Source: a bacterium
Lineage (GTDB): Bacteria > Patescibacteriota > Minisyncoccia > Phycocordibacterales > UBA5272
Assembly (NCBI GenBank): GCA_023267555.1
Contig: JAHFMZ010000005.1
Span: 1-37,511 of the forward strand
Length of the DNA: 37,511 nucleotides
Direction of reading: 5' to 3'
A program made the translations under genes and the position numbers. This document shows positions 32,107 through 37,511 of this stretch, one piece after another. Under the pieces are notes generated by a model. That model did no database searches and was not told the DNA's origin. It saw nothing but the letters and a program-made list of their open reading frames with translations. Position 1 is the first letter of the stretch. Each line of letters opens with the position of its first letter.

Positions 32107-32592
32107 TTACTTGGTCTCATAAAAATGCCGTTGCCAAAGACTAACCACGGCACGATAAGTACCACCTGACATAACAATCCTTCCTTCTCTTGATTGCACA
32201 GAGTAGTTATATACCGCAACTTCAAAACTATTGTGCTCGATGTCGGTTTTAATCAATCCTTTCAGATCAAACTCATACTCATCCACTCTTCTTGATTGAA
32301 AAACCGCTATTGGGAGACCAACTTTTGAATGCTGTCCAACTTCACATTTTGGCCAATCACCCATCGGCCAATCACGAGTTTCCCCTTTGTCACATATTGG
32401 AACCCTCATAAAAAATATCGGGGCGCGACGCAATAACTCTTCCATTGATGAAGCATAGTGACAATGTTCAATCTGTTGCGAATTAGGACCCTCGCCTATT
32501 GTTCTATTTACCTTTTCTAAACCCTCTGGAGGTAATACAACAGACCACTTCTCCGAATTAAACTTTAATTTCCAATCACTATTTGTAGCCAT
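32107..32592 (-). CDS. Unknown accessory protein, 161 aa
   Basis: I do not recognise this protein. It is soluble, without membrane segments, and contains CDKGETRDWPMGDWPKCE in the middle and GGTYRAVVSLWQRHFYET at the end, perhaps a beta-rich fold. The ATG at 32592 follows GGAGG by four bases, a clear ribosome-binding-type site absent from core genes here; the track start at 32658 would add 22 doubtful residues. A leader hairpin and a terminator frame it as a single-gene unit. It sits between rsmI and the small membrane-protein gene. Confidence 0.65.
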   Translation of the reverse strand: MATNSDWKLKFNSEKWSVVLPPEGLEKVNRTIGEGPNSQQIEHCHYASSMEELLRRAPIFFMRVPICDKGETRDWPMGDWPKCEVGQHSKVGLPIAVFQSRRVDEYEFDLKGLIKTDIEHNSFEVAVYNYSVQSREGRIVMSGGTYRAVVSLWQRHFYETK

Positions 32593-32613
32593 ACGGCCTC
32601 CATAACAAAGAAC

Positions 32614-32635
32614 ACCTTTGTAATAGTGCAAAGGT
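32614..32635 (-). other. Leader hairpin of the 161-aa gene
   Basis: ACCTTTG-N8-CAAAGGT is an exact inverted repeat about 20 bases upstream of the GGAGG site. It could be an operator or an mRNA hairpin, like the leader hairpin before the flhD-like gene. Confidence 0.4.
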
Positions 32636-32705
32636 AACACTCTTATCTGCTTTCGCAAACGACCTGGTCCATACGGATGCAGGAATTAAAATTAATCTAA
32701 CACAA

Positions 32706-33398
32706 TTACTTCCCTTCAACAATCACCACAAATTCTCCTCTTATTTTATCTTTATTATTATCAAAATAACTTTTTACTTCTTTTGCGTTTCCGCGAATCA
32801 CTTCTTCGTAAATTTTTGTAAGTTCGCGCGCAACAACTACTCGTCTTTTATCACCCAAACTTTCAGCGAGTGACTCCAAAGTTTTTTCTATACGATGAAC
32901 TGATTCATAAAATACAATTGTACGTTCCGATTCGCTAATTTCTTTGAATAAAGTTTCGCGTCCTTTTTTGTGCGGCAAAAATCCCAAGAAAATAAATTGC
33001 GCGGAAGAAATACCAGAAACAGAAAGTGCCGCGACCAAAGCTGACGCTCCTGGTAAAGAAACTATTTTTACTTCTGGTAATTCGTTGCGTACTTTATCAA
33101 CTAGCAAAACTCCAGGATCAGAAATTGTCGGAGTACCTGCGTCTGACACAAGTGCAATTTTATTCCCATCTCTTAACATCTCCATTATCTTATCAATATT
33201 TTTTAATCCCGTTTGCGCATAAAAAACACTAGTCTTGGTTGTAATTTCATATTCTTTGAAAAGTCTTTGAGTAACAGAAGTGTCTTCACACAAAACCAAA
33301 TCGACATCTTTCAAAATACGAATAGCTCGAAGTGTCATATCTTCGAGATTACCGATAGGCGTCGGCACAATATATAAAATTCCATTTTCCTGATTCAT
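32706..33398 (-). CDS. rsmI: 16S rRNA (cytidine1402-2'-O)-methyltransferase RsmI
   Basis: RsmI methylates the ribose of C1402 in the decoding centre of 16S rRNA. The 230-residue protein has ILYIVPTPIGNLEDMTLRAI, VDLVLCEDTSVTQRL, IALVSDAGTPTISDPG, SLPGASALVAALSVSG and FLGFLPHKKGRE, the tetrapyrrole-methylase-fold RsmI signatures. It is shorter than the E. coli protein (286), lacking the C-terminal extension. TGgTAGGAT stands six bases before the ATG. Confidence 0.95.
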   Translation of the reverse strand: MNQENGILYIVPTPIGNLEDMTLRAIRILKDVDLVLCEDTSVTQRLFKEYEITTKTSVFYAQTGLKNIDKIMEMLRDGNKIALVSDAGTPTISDPGVLLVDKVRNELPEVKIVSLPGASALVAALSVSGISSAQFIFLGFLPHKKGRETLFKEISESERTIVFYESVHRIEKTLESLAESLGDKRRVVVARELTKIYEEVIRGNAKEVKSYFDNNKDKIRGEFVVIVEGK

Positions 33399-33404
33399 TT
33401 TTGT

Positions 33405-33413
33405 ATCCTACCA
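33405..33413 (-). promoter_or_regulatory. Extended -10 promoter of rsmI (leaderless)
   Basis: TGgTAGGAT on the minus strand is followed by ACAAAA and the ATG at 33398. It abuts the terminator of the upstream accessory gene. Confidence 0.55.
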
Positions 33414-33420
33414 TACAAAA

Positions 33421-33447
33421 GAAAAAGCCCCGAGAAAGTCTCGAGGC
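33421..33447 (-). terminator. Terminator of the 127-aa accessory gene
   Basis: On the minus strand GCCTCGAGA-CTTT-CTCGGGGC is followed by TTTTTCTTTTG, immediately before the rsmI promoter. Confidence 0.75.
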
Positions 33448-33465
33448 AAAAACCAACATTATTCC

Positions 33466-33849
33466 TTATTGTCCTGCACCACATTTCTTGGGTGCGTGTT
33501 CTTGAGGAAATGGAGTATCTTCCCCTTCGTCATTAAAAGTGCCGATTGGAAAGAGATACCCCACCCTCTGAAGAGGGCAAGTCACCAGCCAAAACTTTGG
33601 CTCGGTGTTTGGGTTGAAACACGCCTTTGTGAATAGATAGCCAATCTTACTCGAACTACAACGTCTGATGATTATCTGATGTGGTGGAACATAGAGAACC
33701 ACCTTGTTTCCTTCGTCATCCTCACAGTCAATTTTGGAGTACCCCTCCTCATTGCTATGCCTGTAAAGAGAAAGAATCCCCGGACAGTTCGAAAAATAAC
33801 GAAGTATGTCCCCAGAATGTCTCCTCAAATTAAACAAGCTTTTTGGCAT
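33466..33849 (-). CDS. Unknown accessory protein, 127 aa
   Basis: I do not recognise this protein. It is soluble, with scattered cysteines and a Pro-rich end (FPQEHAPKKCGAGQ); RVGYLFPIGTF and KIGYLFTKA look like an internal repeat of a GYLF-type strand. The ATG follows a GGGGGG run by four bases. A TGtTATAAT promoter lies about 56 bases upstream of the start, so this mRNA has a real leader. Its terminator and low similarity to neighbours mark it as an accessory single-gene unit. Confidence 0.6.
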   Translation of the reverse strand: MPKSLFNLRRHSGDILRYFSNCPGILSLYRHSNEEGYSKIDCEDDEGNKVVLYVPPHQIIIRRCSSSKIGYLFTKACFNPNTEPKFWLVTCPLQRVGYLFPIGTFNDEGEDTPFPQEHAPKKCGAGQ

Positions 33850-33904
33850 TTTCCCCCCTAAATTTAAAAAAGAGCAATAAAATCAATGAATACTGATAAT
33901 ATAC

Positions 33905-33913
33905 ATTATAACA
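33905..33913 (-). promoter_or_regulatory. Extended -10 promoter of the 127-aa gene
   Basis: TGtTATAAT on the minus strand gives a leader of about 50 nt that ends in the G-rich ribosome-binding-type site. Confidence 0.5.
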
Positions 33914-33964
33914 CAAAATTATATTAATGGCAAATATTATAAAAATTGAGTCATAAGTTATGAA

Positions 33965-33973
33965 TGATATAAT
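33965..33973 (+). promoter_or_regulatory. Extended -10 promoter of murB (leaderless)
   Basis: TGaTATAAT is followed by CAGACA and the ATG at 33980, the six-base spacing. Confidence 0.65.
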
Positions 33974-33979
33974 CAGACA

Positions 33980-35056
33980 ATGATTGCTATTAAAGAAAAC
34001 ATCTCCCTCCAAAAAGACAACACTTTACATTTAGACGTAAAAACTAGATTCTTTACAGAAGTACATTCCTTAAACGATATCGTTGATGTGACAAATATCT
34101 CACGATTCAAAAATACTCCAATTCTAATATTGGGCGGTGGAGCTAACATTTTGTTCACCAAAAATTATGATGGATTAGTAATAAAAAATTCTCTGAAAGG
34201 CAAAAAAATTATTAAAGAAAATAATAATTATGTAATTATAGAAATCCGGAGCGGAGAAGACTGGCCAGAATTAGTAGCCTACACAGTAGAAAATAATTGG
34301 GTAGGAATTGAAAACCTAGCTTACATTCCTGGAACAGTTGGCGCCTCCCCTGTGCAAAATATCGGAGCATATGGTCAAAGTTTGGAAGACACTTTTGTTT
34401 CTCTGGAAGCAATAGAATTGTCCAGTGGAAAAATAAAAGTATTTGCCAAAGAAGATTGCGAATTTAAATATCGCGACAGTATTTTTAAAAGTGAATTAAA
34501 AGATAAATATTTTATTATATCCATTCGCTTAAAACTTTCCAAACATTTTAAAAGTGTTGATAGTTCTTATCATTCACGATATGAATCGCTCGAAGAAGAA
34601 TTAAAAAGTTTTGCTAAGCCTCCATTTACTCTTAAAAATGTTTATGAAGCAATAATTAGAATCCGTCAGAAAAAACTTCCTGACATAAACAAGGTTGGCA
34701 CAATTGGTTCTACTTTTGCCAATCCTTTCATAAATAAAAAACAATTGTTAGAACTACAAAAAAAATTCCCTGACATACAATTCTATCCAGTTGATAAAAT
34801 GAAATACCCCTCAATTAATAATCCAAATCTACAAGGTGCTGACATAGTAAAAATTCCAGCGGGATGGCTATTGGAAGAAGCGGGTTGGAAAAATAAACGT
34901 ATTGGAAATATAGGAACGCATCCAGATCACGCTTTATGTGTCATCGCTTATAAAGGAGCGACACCTGAAGAATTTTATTCTTTTACTGAAAATATGCGAA
35001 GGGATTTTAAAGAAAAGTATAAAATTGATTTGGAGTATGAAGTGAATATAATATGA
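33980..35056 (+). CDS. murB: UDP-N-acetylenolpyruvoylglucosamine reductase MurB
   Basis: MurB reduces the MurA product to UDP-MurNAc using FAD and NADPH. The 358-residue protein has the FAD-binding LILGGGANILF, GIENLAYIPGTVGASPVQNIGAYG, CEFKYRDSIFK and the GSTFANPF segment with the proton-donating serine. The length, YRDS region and GADIVKIPAGWLLEEAGWKN tail indicate type I MurB, as in E. coli. It works directly after the XRE-MurA product encoded at the other end of the window. A convergent terminator separates it from the next gene. Confidence 0.95.
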   Translation: MIAIKENISLQKDNTLHLDVKTRFFTEVHSLNDIVDVTNISRFKNTPILILGGGANILFTKNYDGLVIKNSLKGKKIIKENNNYVIIEIRSGEDWPELVAYTVENNWVGIENLAYIPGTVGASPVQNIGAYGQSLEDTFVSLEAIELSSGKIKVFAKEDCEFKYRDSIFKSELKDKYFIISIRLKLSKHFKSVDSSYHSRYESLEEELKSFAKPPFTLKNVYEAIIRIRQKKLPDINKVGTIGSTFANPFINKKQLLELQKKFPDIQFYPVDKMKYPSINNPNLQGADIVKIPAGWLLEEAGWKNKRIGNIGTHPDHALCVIAYKGATPEEFYSFTENMRRDFKEKYKIDLEYEVNII

Positions 35057-35063
35057 TGAAAAT

Positions 35064-35100
35064 AAAAAAGAGTTCACAACAACAAGGTGTAAACTCTTTT
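35064..35100. terminator. Bidirectional terminator between murB and the 128-aa gene
   Basis: AAAAGAGTTCACA and TGTAAACTCTTTT pair around a nine-base loop, with T-runs on both strands. The two genes converge here. Confidence 0.75.
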
Positions 35101-35486
35101 CAAATATGCGGACTCTTCTCTTTAAAATACTTATAAGATAAAAGAAGAAACGTGGCATAATTATTGTTATCATCCAAATTAAAGCCAAAACCACTTTGAG
35201 ATGCATACCACTTTCTGGTAATTTCTCTTTCTTTACATAAAAAAGTGACCTGGACTTTTTCCTCTCCCTCTATTTTTCTTCTTGTTTCTGGATTATTCAT
35301 CTCACTGTTCGCCTGTTTAAAACTGTCAGAAAATAACTGGCGAGTATTGATATCTTGAAGTCCATCCAGAATTTCTAGAAAAACTTCTGTGAAAGGTTTT
35401 GATGGTAACAGTCTTTTTGGAACTAAAAAAGCATATTCCAAAGGTTCTGTTAATTTTGAAACCCAAGAACTATTATTTTGATTCAC
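35100..35486 (-). CDS. Unknown accessory protein, 128 aa
   Basis: I do not recognise this protein. It is soluble and mainly helical in the first half (EVFLEILDGLQDINTRQLFSDSFKQ), with charged residues in the middle and a FGFNLDDNNNYATFLLLSYKYF end. It starts with GTG preceded by ACGAGGAGATAAAA, a clear ribosome-binding-type site. It lies 71 bases after tRNA-Ile in the same direction and might be co-transcribed with it. Confidence 0.6.
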   Translation of the reverse strand: MNQNNSSWVSKLTEPLEYAFLVPKRLLPSKPFTEVFLEILDGLQDINTRQLFSDSFKQANSEMNNPETRRKIEGEEKVQVTFLCKEREITRKWYASQSGFGFNLDDNNNYATFLLLSYKYFKEKSPHI

Positions 35487-35556
35487 TTTTATCTCCTCGT
35501 GAAATTGAATACAAAATCTTACACAAAACTTATCACATCTAATGTAGGATGTCTAT

Positions 35557-35632
35557 TGGTGCGCGGTCCTGGATTCGAACCAGGGACCGCTCGAGTATCA
35601 GTCGAGTGCTCTACCAGCTGAGCTAACCGCGC
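35557..35632 (-). tRNA. tRNA-Ile(GAU)
   Basis: The 76-nt cloverleaf pairs GCGCGGT with ACCGCGC, has anticodon loop CTGATAC (GAU) and T-arm CCTGG-TTCGAAT-CCAGG. CCA is encoded. It has no palindromic element downstream, unlike the other three tRNA genes. Confidence 0.95.
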
Positions 35633-35690
35633 ATATTTATTATCCGTAACAACACTTGTCACGAAATACTAACATAAAAATTGGTATAAG

Positions 35691-35723
35691 AAAAGCCGAT
35701 GCGCTGGTGGCGACATCGGCTTT
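35691..35723 (-). terminator. Terminator of the 106-aa accessory gene
   Basis: AAAGCCGATG pairs with CATCGGCTTT around a 12-base loop; on the minus strand TTTTCTTATA follows. It separates the gene from tRNA-Ile. Confidence 0.75.
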
Positions 35724-35742
35724 CAGGAGAGAACACTGTGCA

Positions 35743-36063
35743 TTACTGCGGCAGTATCGCTTTCCAAATATAAAGAAAGAACTTTTTCAACTTATCTTCT
35801 GGCCGAAGTGCGACACACCCGACCAGAATACCGGCTAGGACAAAGAATGCGGCGAGATACCACATCTGTGTCGCCCAACCGATGGACGCATTCATCACTC
35901 GCATATCGACGTAAGAGAACAACTTCGGCAGGAGCGCGGCCATCAAAAAAATAATGACCAGTAGAGCGAAGTTGTTCACCCAAATCCCGAAGATCCTCAT
36001 CTTGCGAAGAGCTTTGCGATCAGCAACAGTTGAAAGACTTTCGTCAAATTTTGCAGTGTGCAT
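35743..36063 (-). CDS. Two-helix membrane accessory protein, 106 aa
   Basis: The protein has two strong hydrophobic segments (about residues 31-50 and 65-85) with a short cytoplasmic N-terminus and a basic C-terminal tail. The family is unknown. Its DNA looks clearly richer in G and C than neighbouring core genes, and AAGGGG precedes the ATG at six bases. A TGcTATGAT promoter about 40 bases upstream (36103-36111) gives a leadered mRNA, and a strong terminator follows, so it is another single-gene accessory unit. Confidence 0.65.
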   Translation of the reverse strand: MHTAKFDESLSTVADRKALRKMRIFGIWVNNFALLVIIFLMAALLPKLFSYVDMRVMNASIGWATQMWYLAAFFVLAGILVGCVALRPEDKLKKFFLYIWKAILPQ

Positions 36064-36146
36064 TTCGATCCCCTTTTTTATTAATGGATTGATTCATATA
36101 TAATCATAGCACATTTTGATATAAAAGTCAATAGTAGTAAAAACCT

Positions 36147-36174
36147 TTGACAATACAGGAATTTGGCGTAGTAT
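36147..36174 (+). promoter_or_regulatory. Sigma70-type promoter of the frameshifted accessory gene
   Basis: TTGACA, a 16-bp spacer and TAGTAT are followed by a leader of about 40 bases with AAGGAG before the ATG at 36221. The -10 sequence is the same as in the flhDC-like promoter. Confidence 0.6.
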
Positions 36175-36220
36175 CACAGGTAGTAGCACAATAGAAACGC
36201 CATCGATTAAGGAGAAGAAT

Positions 36221-36644
36221 ATGGCTATGCAAGTTAAATCATCCCAAAAGGGAAAAATCATACCCAAGAAAGCGACAAGCTTCAAACAAAAAAACAAAAC
36301 CCATACTGGAAGATGACGAGTGGGCAGTTTATACGGATGACCAAAATATACAAAATGGAATATCCGAATTCTTGTCCGAGAAAGGTTATGGTCCCAACAC
36401 TACGGGAGAAATAACTTATAACGGAAAAGAGCGTCCAGTATTTTTTGTTCCCTTTTTCGTGATTGAATTTTTAAAGAAAAATAAATCTAAGTTCCCGAAT
36501 TACATCCCCTTTCACAGAAGGAAAAGAGTTGGTTCATTTGGTAGCAGTAACCAATACGGCCTGTGGAGAGTGTGGATGGAGGGAGAAAAAACTCCAAGTG
36601 CTTTCTTGAAAAAGTTTTTTGAGAATTGGGGAAAGAACGGGTGA
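36221..36644 (+). CDS. Unknown accessory protein split by a +1 frameshift at a poly-A run
   Basis: A well-placed start (AAGGAGAAGAAT-ATG at 36221) opens a frame of only 31 codons (MAMQVKSSQKGKIIPKKATS...). The following frame, offset by one base, is open from before that point to 36644 and encodes EDDEWAVYTDDQ and the ORF-track protein (GYGPNTTGEITYNG...). The shift can be placed at the A7 run near 36288-36294. Reading through gives a protein of about 140 residues, basic at the start, with an RKRVGSFGSSNQYGLWRVWMEG region. The TTG start at 36372 of the track is not needed. The cause may be sequencing error, mutation or programmed frameshifting. Family unknown. Confidence 0.55.
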
Positions 36645-36650
36645 ATGCGT

Positions 36651-36684
36651 GTGGGGTTGCCGAAGGCAACCCCACTTTTTTATT
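36651..36684 (+). terminator. Terminator of the frameshifted accessory gene
   Basis: GTGGGGTTGCC-GAA-GGCAACCCCAC is followed by TTTTTTATTT, a textbook intrinsic terminator. Confidence 0.85.
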
Positions 36685-36687
36685 TCC

Positions 36688-36713
36688 CAAAATAAAAACA
36701 CCCTGCTGGGATG
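36688..36713 (-). terminator. Terminator downstream of 16S rRNA
   Basis: On the minus strand CATCCC-AGCA-GGGTG is followed by TTTTTATTTT, about 190 bases after the 16S 3' end. No tRNA or 23S sequence lies between, so the 16S transcript probably ends here. Confidence 0.6.
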
Positions 36714-36904
36714 ATTTTGTTATTTATTACAAACATTGTTATTTTTAATCTTTCTTTTGTCACACTCTAGCGCTTACGCGACTTTTGTTACTTTTCGCTG
36801 TAACGCGAATAATGTTTAGGATCATTATCAAGTCCTTATCTTAAAAGATTATCGACAAGATTCGTACACCCTAACCGAAGTTAGGTATGCAGAACGATTT
36901 CACA
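36714..36904 (-). other. 16S rRNA 3' trailer
   Basis: The spacer between the 16S 3' end and its terminator holds a small hairpin CCTAAC-TTCG-GTTAGG and no gene. It presumably forms part of the RNase III processing stem with the leader outside the window. Confidence 0.5.
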
Positions 36905-37270
36905 TTGAATTAATCCACGACCAGCTTCCGCTAGCCGTGCCTTGTTACGACTTACTCCCTGTCACCGAATTCACCTTAGTCCTAGACTAGCTAAGCTTTT
37001 GGGTGCCCCCGGCTTCCTTGAGTTGACGGGCAGTGAGTACAAGACCTGAGAACGTATTCACCGCGGTTTAGCTGACCCGCGATTACTAGCAATTCCGGCT
37101 TCATGAGGTCGAGTTGCAGACCTCAATCTGAACTGGCGCATAGTTTGAAGGATTGGCTCAGAGTTACCCCGTCGCGACCCGTTGTCTATGCGATTGTATT
37201 ATGTGTGTAGCCCAGGATGTCAAAGGGACATGCTGACCTGGCGTCATCCTCTCCTTCCTCCCCGTAATTT

Positions 37271-37382
37271 ACTCACAAAATTAAAAAATAAAATACAGAA
37301 TGTAGATTACAGACGATATACATATTGCTATGCACGATACCTGTAATCTACATTCTATATTCTAAAGTTTAACCTTATGCCC
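37271..37382 (-). other. Insertion in 16S rRNA helix 40
   Basis: The usual short helix-40 loop is replaced by a stem CCCCGTAATTT/AAATTACGGGG (37383-37393 and 37260-37270) closed by about 112 bases. Inside is a perfect 16-bp inverted repeat AGAATGTAGATTACAG (37297-37312 and 37341-37356). No ORF and no group I or II intron core is visible. It could remain as an expansion segment or be cut out like the intervening sequences of other rRNAs. Confidence 0.8.
37292..37368. repeat. Inverted heptamer runs inside the 16S insertion
   Basis: On the left AATACAG, AATGTAG and ATTACAG follow in seven-base phase. On the right CTGTAAT, CTACATT, CTATATT and CTAAAGT are the same kind of units inverted. The AG every seven bases matches the intergenic runs at 10474, 30322 and 32030. 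Confidence 0.6.
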
Positions 37383-37511
37383 AAATTACGGGGCAGTCTC
37401 GTGTGACACTTGTAACACACGATAAGGGTTGCGTTCGTTACCCCACTGAAGGGAACAGTTCAAACCACGAACTGACGACGGCCATGCATCACCTGTCCAC
37501 GAGCCTTGCGG

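Larger units (their letters stand above)
36905..37511 (-). rRNA. rrs: 16S rRNA, 3' part, divergent, with a helix-40 insertion
   Basis: The minus strand carries the universal segments AACGAACGCAACCC, GGAGAGGATGACG, GAATTGCTAGTAATCGCGG, GGTGAATACGTTC and AAGTCGTAACAAGG. The decoding-centre helix 44 end and the GGAA-loop helix 45 are intact. About 112 bases are inserted at the tip of helix 40. After helix 45 the sequence reads GGATTAATTCAATG, with no CCTCC, so the exact 3' end (about 36903-36905) is estimated. The 5' part lies outside the window. Confidence 0.93.

Noticed and set aside
36372-36644. 90-aa ORF with TTG start as a separate gene
   Set aside because: The frame stays open upstream and no initiation signal precedes the TTG; a frameshifted longer gene explains it better.
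37260-37393. Group I or group II intron in 16S
   Set aside because: The insertion is too short, has no ORF and shows no catalytic core; it is dominated by simple inverted repeats.
1-37511. CRISPR array or insertion sequence with transposase
   Set aside because: No regularly spaced 25-40 bp repeats and no transposase-like ORF were seen.

Overview
The window looks like a chromosomal piece of a Patescibacteria (CPR) bacterium, most likely of the Parcubacteria/Paceibacteria type. The signs are an AT-rich, compact gene layout, a very divergent 16S rRNA with an extra insertion, an XRE-MurA fusion, a TraD/VirB4-like ATPase, lamin-tail and DUF4015-type surface proteins, and many small proteins without recognisable relatives. 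This placement is inference from sequence reading; no search was run.

Layout. 1-4100: end of an unknown CDS, a small membrane protein, tRNA-Ser(CGA), an XRE-MurA fusion, a divergent HxlR regulator/LUD-protein pair with a palindromic operator, tRNA-Glu(UUC) and tRNA-Val(GAC). Directly downstream of Ser, Glu and Val lies a related palindromic element built from copies of the adjacent tRNA's own 3' end. 4123-6080: an accessory module of FlhD-like, FlhC-like and ParB-like genes. 6198-10316: cupredoxin and HMA-TauE/SafE copper genes, rlmH, a membrane-anchored trypsin-like protease and tsaD. 10317-10750 is non-coding and full of hairpins. 10751-25991: a surface-glycan locus on the minus strand (O-antigen ligase, GT11 fucosyltransferase, two FkbM methyltransferases, GT9, other glycosyltransferases and methyltransferases, acetyltransferase, deacetylase, exostosin-like GT, GDP-fucose synthase, flippase), followed by a divergent GT2 and a Gmm-like Nudix hydrolase. 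27309-32000: lamin-tail protein, TraD-like ATPase, DUF4015-type glycosidase and a small membrane protein. 32107-36644: rsmI, murB and tRNA-Ile(GAU) interleaved with five small unknown accessory genes. 36905-37511: the 3' part of the 16S rRNA gene on the minus strand, ending in its own terminator with no 23S gene after it.

Two expression styles coexist. Housekeeping genes typically have an extended -10 box (TGnTATAAT-like) placed 6-9 nt before the ATG, so their mRNAs should be leaderless or nearly so. In agreement, the 16S 3' end reads GGATTAATTCAATG where GGATCACCTCC is expected, so the anti-Shine-Dalgarno sequence is missing. In contrast, all eight accessory genes (FlhD, FlhC, ParB-like and five unknowns) have a purine-rich Shine-Dalgarno-like sequence, most have their own strong terminator, and they appear less AT-rich. 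They look recently acquired or governed by different initiation rules.

The observations most worth following up are the tRNA-linked palindromic elements, the missing anti-SD together with leaderless starts, the FlhDC/ParB module (reminiscent of the master regulators of proteobacterial integrative conjugative elements), and the helix-40 insertion in 16S, whose arms are made of a degenerate 7-nt repeat (AGNNNNN) also found at three intergenic sites.
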